A stretch of DNA of 64,000 nucleotides, taken from Stachybotrys elegans. Its lineage: Eukaryota; Ascomycota; Sordariomycetes; Hypocreales; Stachybotryaceae. This document shows positions 56,908 through 64,000 of this stretch, one piece after another. Within the stretch, counting starts at the first letter, position 1, and every line of letters begins with the position of its first letter. A program made the position numbers and the translations under genes. The notes under the pieces were generated by a model that was not told where the DNA came from, made no database searches, and saw only the letters and a program-made list of their open reading frames with translations. Location: positions 310,001 to 374,000 of the forward strand of contig JAGPNK010000021.1 of assembly GCA_020746835.1 (NCBI GenBank). Direction: 5' to 3'.

Positions 56908-58341
56908 CTACGCGCCAATCACCTCCGCCGCGGCACGGTAACCAGCGCGAATCGCACCATCCATGTATCCGACCCAGTAGTCCGACGACTCGGTGCCTGC
57001 AAAGTGGATGTTGCCCACGGCCTGTTTCAGGGCAGCGCCGTACTGAGAGTAGATGCCAGGCCCAGCGACGGCGGTCGGTCCACCAAGCGAGTATTCCTCG
57101 CGGTTCCAGACGAAGACTGACCATTCCGTAGCGTTCCTCGCCCTTTCGCCAAAGTAGCTGACAAAGTTTGTCTCAATGGCTTCCGTAATCTCCTCGTCGG
57201 TCTTGTCGATGTAATCGCGCATCTCGTCCGCGTTCATGAAGGCCATGATGGCACCATACTCGCCCTGGGGGCTTGACAGGTCATACGTCACGCGGCCCTG
57301 GCCAGCGTCGCTCAGGACTTGACCCGTAAGGCCCTCTTCGGTCCAGAAAGGTGTGTCGTAGACGGCGATTCCCTTCCCGACGGCACCCATGCGCATGAGA
57401 TTCTGCACGGCTTGACGGGCGGGAGGAAGAGGAGGCGTGAAGCGAATACGAGCCGCGAGAGGAGGCGACATGGCCACTATAACGTGGGCACCCTTGAATG
57501 TCTTCCCGCTCTTCGTCTTGACATCGTAACCCTTCTTCGTCTTGGTAACACTGGTGACGGGCGAGTTGAGGGCGATGTTGCGGCTACCCAGGCGATTGGT
57601 AAGGCCCCTCGCGATGGACTCGGCACCGTTCTTCATACGCCACATCTGCGCGCCGCCCGTTGTGCCCGTGAGGCGCTCGAAGGCGCCAGGTGTGGACTCG
57701 TTGCCTCCCGCAGCAACGTATGCGACAGTATACAGCAGTGACAGCTCGTCCGCCTCGACGGAGAAGAGGCAGCGTGTCATAAACTCGAGCATCCACATGG
57801 CAGAATCATTGAGCTCCAGACTGTCGAGCCACTGCTTCAGGGAGACTGCATCCCACTCCTTGGCATCGGGGTGGTTCCAGGGGTTCTGGACGTCGATCTG
57901 GGCGGCCATTTCGTTCAGCGCAGTCTGGGCGCCGAAGACCTGCCAAAGACTGTCCTCGCCGATCGGCGGGAGGGGGCCGAGGGGACCGGTACTGGGATAG
58001 AGTTGCCTGTCGCCTTGATACCACAGAACGTTGTTGCCGTTGTCGGGGATCTCAATGCGCTCGATGCCAAGCTCGTCAACGAGTGCAAGGGCCATATCTT
58101 GGGTTGGGCCCAAGAACGTGCCTCCCACGTCTACATAGCCGCCGTTGTCCAAAGAGACAGTGTGGGCTCGACCGCTGGTGCGGTTGCGTGCTTCGAGCAC
58201 AATGAAACTCTTGCCTGCCTCGGACAGTGCTTTGGCAGCCGACAAGCCCGATACTCCGCCGCCGATGATGATGGCGTCATAGAGCTTTTCGGCGAGCGAG
58301 GGTGTCGCTGCCAACAGAAAGAGGGAGAAGGAGAGTCTCAT
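56908..58341 (-). CDS. Secreted flavin-containing amine oxidase, 477 aa
   Basis: Single exon. The start at 58341 gives a clean signal peptide (MRLSFSLFLLAATPSLA); an upstream ATG at 58362 would add seven charged residues. FAD-binding: YDAIIIGGGVSGLSAAKAL and the Glu of VLEARNRTSGRA; C-terminal GTESSDYWVGYMDGAIRAG closes the FAD site. It resembles the MAO family (fungal MAO-N, L-amino-acid oxidase relatives). The Cys that binds FAD covalently in mammalian MAO is absent (the segment reads EEYSLGGPTAV), so FAD is probably non-covalent, as in MAO-N. The product would be aldehyde, ammonia and hydrogen peroxide outside the cell or in the secretory path. The substrate is not known. Confidence 0.9.
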   Translation of the reverse strand: MRLSFSLFLLAATPSLAEKLYDAIIIGGGVSGLSAAKALSEAGKSFIVLEARNRTSGRAHTVSLDNGGYVDVGGTFLGPTQDMALALVDELGIERIEIPDNGNNVLWYQGDRQLYPSTGPLGPLPPIGEDSLWQVFGAQTALNEMAAQIDVQNPWNHPDAKEWDAVSLKQWLDSLELNDSAMWMLEFMTRCLFSVEADELSLLYTVAYVAAGGNESTPGAFERLTGTTGGAQMWRMKNGAESIARGLTNRLGSRNIALNSPVTSVTKTKKGYDVKTKSGKTFKGAHVIVAMSPPLAARIRFTPPLPPARQAVQNLMRMGAVGKGIAVYDTPFWTEEGLTGQVLSDAGQGRVTYDLSSPQGEYGAIMAFMNADEMRDYIDKTDEEITEAIETNFVSYFGERARNATEWSVFVWNREEYSLGGPTAVAGPGIYSQYGAALKQAVGNIHFAGTESSDYWVGYMDGAIRAGYRAAAEVIGA

Positions 58342-59419
58342 TTTTATCTTTATGTCCCTCAAAGGAAAAAGAAAATTAAAATTTTTTTAAGGCCAGTGAA
58401 GACAGGGAAGAAGGCAAAATGAGTGACAAGCGACGAGCACCGACAGTGCAACAGAGGCAATTCCTGTGGGATGTGACAATTGTGAAGACTACAAGGCAAC
58501 GAGCATCTGATATTTATACATAACGTTCTGCGGATGCGAGGAAAACTGGGCGCATCGTGACGGCCGCAGCTGAGCGTAGACATTGGTGCCCTGTCGTCGG
58601 CCTCGAGCACGCTCTGCTGCAACAGTGCGTCCCTTGTTCCCCAAGACTCTAGGATTGTGCCACTAGGCCGCCTGGCTTCACGGACCGAAGGAAGTCCCTT
58701 GCTTCCATTATTGATTCTCGACCCGATAAAGGGGTGCTGTCTGTCCGCATCAGGCCGTAAGCCATTGACCAAAGTGCAAATAAAACCCTGTAGCCGAGCC
58801 TGGCTTATGTCGCATTGCACGTGCGGAAGGTATCATTGCCCCTCCCCGACTCGCATGGATAAGTAGCATTGGCGAGATTGGCCATCCCTGCTCTCCTGCT
58901 TCACCTGCAGCTGTGCGGCTGGGTCGATGTAACGCAATCGCCGGATGGCGCCTTTGTGATTGTTCCCCCTCCTTTCTTCTCCCCTCGCGCTCCCCTCGCG
59001 CTCTTACGTGATGCATAATGGGTCTATCCGCCTGTTCCTGAGCTAGATAAATACTTCTCAATCTGTCATAGTATCGGATTCCGTGCCGCTCGCGTGGCTC
59101 GATCGCCTTGGCGGCGATGGGTCACATTGATGACTGCGTTGTTTTCCAACATCCCTGGGCAGAAATTCCTTCCACCAAGTTATTTTTAACCGTACAGAAT
59201 GTTCCAGGCGCGCTCTCTGCATATCTGCGATCTGGGCGAGTGTGACCTGATAACATGGGCGAACCGCATGCAATGGTCGTCACCTAGGGTGATCTAATGA
59301 GAGTATACTCCGTAGATAGCACGATACTACGTGGTGGTCATTTCATTTTAGGAGGGAAAAGTTAGCCTACCGAGGAATGTGTCGCCCATCCGCAGCCGAC
59401 ACTCAACGCCACTATTGCC

Positions 59420-59580
59420 TCGATTATGATAGAGTAGATGCGTGCAGTGAGGAAAAAGAATAATAGTGTATGCAAACAATGATAGTTACCCTACTGCCCG
59501 CAGGGCCAAAGAACAGGGTCAGACAATAAAGGGATCGTCAGACTGCTAACATCACCCGTTGGCCGGAGGCACAGAACAAT
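59420..59580 (+). repeat. Dispersed repeat, copy 2 (partner at 3045-3195)
   Basis: Collinear with 3045-3195 (see that entry). It ends against the hexamer tract at 59584. Confidence 0.5.
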
Positions 59581-59583
59581 AAG

Positions 59584-59615
59584 GGGCTGCGGCTGCGGCT
59601 GCGGCTGCGGCTGCA
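59584..59615 (+). repeat. (GGCTGC)5 minisatellite-like tract
   Basis: Five tandem six-base units with no interruption, just outside the SbcCD-like gene 3' end. Confidence 0.9.
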
Positions 59616-59826
59616 AGGTTAGCAGACTGGGCTCTCGATGTGTATACGTATCGTACCGTTCGTCGGCTCTATCCCATCGGGGCACAGAATCAGGAATTCA
59701 CAAATTTTGAAGGCGCTGCTTGTGCGGGCTTGATGTTCGACCTTGATATTTCTTTTCATACAAGCATTTGCGCTGGCCCGAATATTGACCAGTGCTTCCC
59801 TACTCTTACACCCTACTTACACTACG

Positions 59827-62800
59827 TCAGACATCTGAATTGGTTTTATACAAGACCCCCCTCTCGCCCATCTGTGCCCTGACGACCGAATACTGGCCCT
59901 GCTCCTCTGGGTCTCGCTCAATGAGATAGCGGCTATGGGTAATCACTACAATCCAATCCGCCACCGTCTGCGACAAGATCCCACACAGTCTGACCACCGC
60001 CGCCTGCCCTGCCTCGTCAAGGCTGTCGAAAACCTCGTCCACCAGGAGGTACCGCGCGCGATGAGCGCTCCGGGCCCAAGACAGCTGCAGCAGAGCAAAG
60101 AAGAGTGCGAGATCGACGCGCTTGCGCTCGCCACCTGAGCGCTTCCCGTATGCTAGGGAGTGGTGCACGGCAAGACTTCCGTCGAGCACAGCCCCGGAGC
60201 TGGCTTCGTCGTTGGTCATGGACTCGTCAATGGATTCCGTCTCGAAGAGGGAGCGAAGCATTCCTGCAGCTACGACGCGCGTATGGCGCGTATCGTCGTA
60301 CAGGGCCGTGAGAACCTGCGCGAGCAGCGTATTCAGTTCCGACAGCGACTTGCCCAAGACGAGGTCGTGGAAACTTGCCGATGCCCTAGCCGTGGATTTG
60401 GCCGAAGACGAGACACGGCGGGTGCGCCTCGCCATCGAAGAGGACCAGAAAGCAAAAAGCTCGCGGTCTGTAGCGATCTCTTCTATTTTCCTAGTCAGGG
60501 CATCTTGCTCCAGGCGTAGAGAAGCGAGAGAGGACTGCTCCGTTGTGATGAGGTGCCTGTACGTGTCCACGTCGCGTTGTTTGAGGCTGACTTGCTGCTG
60601 CAAAGCCTCGCAGGCGCTCTGTGCCTGGATGAGCTGGGCGAACTGCTCTTTGATCGCAGCTGAGCGGTCCATGGCAGACTGTTCTTGGGCGATCATTACA
60701 TCAGTCTCCTTCTCCAGATTCCGGAGCCGTAGGGCGCTTTTCTCGAGATCTTGTCGAGCGACATGGATATTTATTGTCTCCTGATTGGGCTGGAATTCCA
60801 CTCGCCGAAAGCTGCGTTTTAGCATGCCATATACCCGCATGAGTCCTCCGAACGCCGCTGCTTGGAAGCGGATAGTGATGAGCTTCACAGCATGGAAAAG
60901 TCCGGTAGCACGAGCATCCGCCAAGCGTTTCAGTTTTTCATCCAGTGCCAGCCGAGCCTGAGCTAGCCAAATCGCTTCTCCTGCTGGCTTCTCCTGCAAC
61001 CGGCTCACAAACTCTCCTAGTCGTCGTAAATTCTCCTCCTCAATGTAAACCCGGTTCTGAAGGGTCACAAGATCAGAACGAACATCGATGGCGGACTGAG
61101 ACCCCTCATGCAAGCCATGGGGCTCCTGACATCTTTGCCCCGTGCACGTCTGGCTTTCTTCAGTGTCAGATTCTTGGACGATCTTAGATTCGAGGACCTT
61201 GCGCTCTTCAACGGCTGTTTCCAAGGACAAAACAGCCTCCTGGGACTCGGACTCAAATCGGTTCTGGGCCTGAGCAAGATCCTCAAGCTTCCCTTCCATA
61301 TATTTGATAGTGCCCAGTAAACCATTCAGTTGACTATTGAGTCGCTCCACGTCATTGTCAACATGTTTGAGCAAAAGCCTCGAAACCTGTGCACACTGGT
61401 CAAGGATTGATAACCCGAGCGACGCCCCGATCAGATCGCGCCGCTGCGCCACTGACATGCTCAAGAAGCTGACTGCACTCTCGTGTCCCAGAACAACAGT
61501 CCTGACGTAGGTTTCATAGTCTGTTCCGAGCAGCTCATTGATGGCTGCCTGGGTTGTTCGTGCATCGGGATGTTCAAGTTGCAACTGTGGCTCTCCATGC
61601 AGCGAAACTATGACCCGGTTCCCTTCGACTTTGTGCTTGCGATAGCGCGTGATGGAGTAGCCGTTGGCAAACTCTAGCACGACGGAGCAGTTTTTGCCCT
61701 CGTTATCATTGATAACATCGTTGGCTGCAAGCCCTGCACGTAGGCTGCGTCCAAACTGGCACCAAACCATCGCCTCAACAAGAGTGCTCTTGCCAGAGCC
61801 ATTGTCGCCAACCAGGAAGGTCAGTCCACGTGGGACATCTTGGTGGAAGTCCAAGGTGATGGTTCCCTGCACGCCGAGAAAGTTGGTGATGGTGAGCTTC
61901 CGTGGCTCTGCGACGAAGATGTGAGTTTCCGATTTGGCGAGCTCAGCAGTGGAGCCTGTGCCGACAGGGCGATATGACTTGTCGAGAAAGTCTTTGTGGT
62001 TGATTTCGCCGTCAGTGTCCTGATCGGTCCTATGGTGTGAGGCTTGGATGACTCGCTGACCGATTCGTATCAGCTCGTCTCGTCGAGACACCAGGGACTC
62101 GTCAAGATCTAGCGAGTCCACGTACTCCTGAACCGCTGATATCAGATCGAGTTTCTTGGGCTGCGGTTCGGGGCCAGAATCATTCTGGGTTTCCGAGGCC
62201 AGCGCGACGTCCTTTGTTGTCTCTACGGCTGCCTCATCTTGTTTGGGTTCCTGCAGTGGTTGAATGGCAGCGTCACTTGCAGGGACCGATGCACCAAACC
62301 CTCTGAAGATTCCTTTGTCGGCGTTGAGAGCCAATCCTATCGGGGTCCAGTTACGCACACTTCGAACACCGAGTGAAAGAAGTTTGTCGCGAGCCGTCAC
62401 ATACTTGTACCGAGTTAGGTCTCCTAGGAGCATGACATGCTTATCCATTACGGCACTTTGGTCGACTTGGCCATCGAGGACTTGCTGCAGATTGGCCGTG
62501 GTGTAGCCCACTCCATGGGGGTTGATGAGCATTTCGTGCTCGAGTGTCTCTGGATTCAACAGGAGAACTCCCCGTTGTTCATCGTACAGATCAGCCCAAC
62601 TCAATTGTAAAGGAGAGCCGAGATAAGTAACGCCCCCCATAGCTGAAGAAACGGCATGTCCCAGGTTTGGCTGAAGAAGGGTTTGGTGAGCGTGAAAGTG
62701 CCCCGTAAAAGTCCGAGCCAGCGGAGAAAAACGGTCTGCACCCGTGAAGCCACGGTGCGTGATGGAGTTGGCCACGGGAGGCTTGTCAGGGTCAGCAGAG

Positions 62801-63321
62801 ACGACATGCCGCTGTGTTATTGCTTTGTTGATTGCAAGGTGAGCAAAGGCAACCGTCTCGCGTGCCTCGGCAGGATCCAGGGCAGCGACAGCACTGATCA
62901 GCTCGTCCTGCTCCTCGCGGAAGGGCAACAGCAAGACGCGTCGACCATCCCACTCGTGGCTGGCGACGCGACTATGGACCGAGATGAATGGATCCAGGCG
63001 GCCCACTTTGAGGGCCTCCAATGCCGTCGTCTCATAATCGCGGCGGTAGGCGAGGTCATGGTTGCCGAGGACGATGTGGACGCGTGGCACGACATCGCTG
63101 AGGAGGCTGACGAAGCGGTAGCAGGCGGAGAGGACATGCGTCGGCTGCATGGTACGGCTCGTCAGCAGGTCGCCGCAAATGATGACGCGCTCGACCTTGT
63201 TCCGTGACGCCTGTCCGACGATCCATTGCGCTGTCTTGCGCACCCGGTCAAGATCATGGTGTTTGAAGTGAAGGTCGCTGAGGAGCAGCCATCGCACGGA
63301 GCCGGCCCCAAGCCTTTGCAT
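59827..63321 (-). CDS. SbcD-SbcC (Mre11-Rad50-like) single-chain nuclease/ATPase, 1164 aa
   Basis: One intronless frame. Residues 1-340 are a calcineurin-like phosphoesterase of Mre11/SbcD type with all five motifs: SDLHF (15-19), GDLL (50-53), GNHDL (86-90), AHLA (160-163) and GHFHAH (207-212). A charged linker (about 345-465) follows. Residues 470-1164 are an SbcC/Rad50-type ATPase: Walker A GDNGSGKS (505-512), coiled-coil arms (about 650-955), ABC signature RSGGERKR (1061-1068), Walker B YLLVDE with D-loop SLDEAG (1091-1105) and H-loop THSR (1128-1131). The arms are about 300 residues in total, far shorter than Rad50. A Cys 726/Cys 731 pair with His 735 and His 738 stands where a hook could be. 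A role in double-strand DNA end processing or DNA defence is inferred. The start at 63321 is the only upstream Met in frame. Confidence 0.9.
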   Translation of the reverse strand: MQRLGAGSVRWLLLSDLHFKHHDLDRVRKTAQWIVGQASRNKVERVIICGDLLTSRTMQPTHVLSACYRFVSLLSDVVPRVHIVLGNHDLAYRRDYETTALEALKVGRLDPFISVHSRVASHEWDGRRVLLLPFREEQDELISAVAALDPAEARETVAFAHLAINKAITQRHVVSADPDKPPVANSITHRGFTGADRFSPLARTFTGHFHAHQTLLQPNLGHAVSSAMGGVTYLGSPLQLSWADLYDEQRGVLLLNPETLEHEMLINPHGVGYTTANLQQVLDGQVDQSAVMDKHVMLLGDLTRYKYVTARDKLLSLGVRSVRNWTPIGLALNADKGIFRGFGASVPASDAAIQPLQEPKQDEAAVETTKDVALASETQNDSGPEPQPKKLDLISAVQEYVDSLDLDESLVSRRDELIRIGQRVIQASHHRTDQDTDGEINHKDFLDKSYRPVGTGSTAELAKSETHIFVAEPRKLTITNFLGVQGTITLDFHQDVPRGLTFLVGDNGSGKSTLVEAMVWCQFGRSLRAGLAANDVINDNEGKNCSVVLEFANGYSITRYRKHKVEGNRVIVSLHGEPQLQLEHPDARTTQAAINELLGTDYETYVRTVVLGHESAVSFLSMSVAQRRDLIGASLGLSILDQCAQVSRLLLKHVDNDVERLNSQLNGLLGTIKYMEGKLEDLAQAQNRFESESQEAVLSLETAVEERKVLESKIVQESDTEESQTCTGQRCQEPHGLHEGSQSAIDVRSDLVTLQNRVYIEEENLRRLGEFVSRLQEKPAGEAIWLAQARLALDEKLKRLADARATGLFHAVKLITIRFQAAAFGGLMRVYGMLKRSFRRVEFQPNQETINIHVARQDLEKSALRLRNLEKETDVMIAQEQSAMDRSAAIKEQFAQLIQAQSACEALQQQVSLKQRDVDTYRHLITTEQSSLASLRLEQDALTRKIEEIATDRELFAFWSSSMARRTRRVSSSAKSTARASASFHDLVLGKSLSELNTLLAQVLTALYDDTRHTRVVAAGMLRSLFETESIDESMTNDEASSGAVLDGSLAVHHSLAYGKRSGGERKRVDLALFFALLQLSWARSAHRARYLLVDEVFDSLDEAGQAAVVRLCGILSQTVADWIVVITHSRYLIERDPEEQGQYSVVRAQMGERGVLYKTNSDV

Positions 63322-64000
63322 GGCTCATGGCGGTGATGAGAGGACGAATAATATAGAAGAAAATGCTTCCCTCCGAAATGCAAAGAGACGTCAAGGGTTC
63401 AGGCAGCGCGATACATTTTTTGGAGAAATGCTCATGTCATGGATGATGTAGTTTTTTCCAGGTTGAAGCCAGCAAAATCACGATAAGATAAGCCCTCCCA
63501 CCAACCAACTCAGCCAAGCAACCCAGTTAGTAGAAAGATATGGCGAGACGGCCCATCAAGTGCCATTAGAAGAATGAAACAAGCCGTTGATAAAATATTA
63601 TATACTACCGTAATTATGCCAGCTCATCCAGAGTTTTATTACATGTCTCAACCGCTATGTGAGATGTGAGATTTCCCGTTCATGTACCCCAATGGGATAC
63701 AGACCAGCGACTTCGAGGAGGCCCCCTCTGACGATAAACACAGCATAATTGCGTCGCACGAGGCGCATTGAACCGGATATTTACCACCCTGCACCAACCT
63801 TCCCCTACATACTACATCGCCCCCAACTCGCCCCCAAATTACGTCCCAATCTATGGCGCCATACGTGTTGTAATCATTGCGCCGAAACAGCCGGCACAGT
63901 TACTCGGCATGCAAAACGTGAACCGTCATCAGGCAAGTCTTCGTAATCCTCAGCCTCCCTGAGAGCAGGGGAGCGACACCCAAATCCCCTTGCAGAGCTA
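63322..64000. other. Upstream region of the SbcCD-like gene, with repeat copy
   Basis: The presumed promoter (63322-63600) is followed by the terminal-repeat copy at 63664. Frames to the window end show no domain. Confidence 0.45.
63664..63741 (+). repeat. Terminal-repeat copy D of the dispersed family
   Basis: The best-preserved single end: atgtgagatttcccgttcatg, ccccaatgggatacagacca and gcgacttcgaggaggcccc, then tctgacgataaa. The other end of the element, if present, would lie beyond the window edge. Confidence 0.75.

Larger units (their letters stand above)
58342..59826. other. Intergenic: amine oxidase promoter, repeat, hexamer tract
   Basis: It contains the dispersed repeat at 59420-59580 and a (GGCTGC)n tract at 59584-59615. 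A CCCCTCGCGCT direct repeat lies at 58981-59002. No gene recognised. Confidence 0.5.

Noticed and set aside
59584..59615. Possible CRISPR-like or regulatory tandem array
   Set aside because: A simple six-base tandem tract with no spacers.
1..64000. tRNA or rRNA genes
   Set aside because: No stretch with convincing A- and B-box spacing or rRNA core sequence was recognised by eye; a tRNAscan run would be decisive.

Overview
The window reads as nuclear DNA of a filamentous ascomycete (Pezizomycotina; probably a Sordariomycete such as a member of Hypocreales, which is inference). The evidence is short introns of about 45-100 bases with GTRNGT-like donors, CTNAY branch points and YAG acceptors, mostly monocistronic genes on both strands, and fungal-only families: two Zn2Cys6 regulators, a bZIP/DUF3425 protein, a HET-domain protein, an NLP effector, a rhodopsin-like 7TM protein and a kievitone-hydratase-like protein. 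I place 24 protein genes and one polyketide synthase relic. I recognised no rRNA, tRNA or CRISPR array.

Layout. 1-4.8 kb is a repeat-rich gene desert. 4.8-10.9 kb holds a bZIP regulator, a conserved unknown gene, a DUF1275/YoaK membrane protein and a CrtC/AttH-type (kievitone hydratase-like) protein. After a 3 kb desert come an NLP (NPP1) gene, a retinol-dehydrogenase-like SDR, a secreted M28 aminopeptidase and an MFS transporter (13.8-21.0 kb). 22.5-31.2 kb is a coherent amine-catabolism cluster: APC permease, aldehyde dehydrogenase ending in a peroxisomal AKL signal, divergently transcribed copper amine oxidase, and a Zn2Cys6 regulator. 31.7-37.1 kb has a HET-domain gene with an apparent frameshift, a second Zn2Cys6 regulator and an alpha/beta hydrolase. 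37-48 kb is broken by copies of a small inverted-repeat element and holds an SDR, a decayed highly reducing PKS fragment, a DHA2-type MFS pump with an apparent one-base loss, and a P450: it looks like a degraded secondary-metabolite locus. 48.6-58.3 kb holds 3-ketodihydrosphingosine reductase, a 7TM rhodopsin-like protein, a thioesterase-like protein, an SDR and a secreted flavin amine oxidase.

The most unusual gene is the last one (59827-63321, minus strand): an intronless 1164-residue protein that joins an SbcD/Mre11-type phosphoesterase to an SbcC/Rad50-type ATPase in one chain. All phosphoesterase and ABC-ATPase motifs are visible, the coiled-coil arms are short, and a C-X4-C pair stands where a zinc hook would be expected.

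Repeats. A family with conserved terminal inverted repeats recurs at least seven times (one complete 430-base copy at 38214-38643). A separate 257-base inverted-repeat element lies at 117-373, and two further dispersed repeat pairs link the desert at 3-4 kb with 9.5 kb and 59.5 kb. Exon models were derived by eye from frame continuity, splice consensus and total length divisible by three; they were not checked against transcripts.
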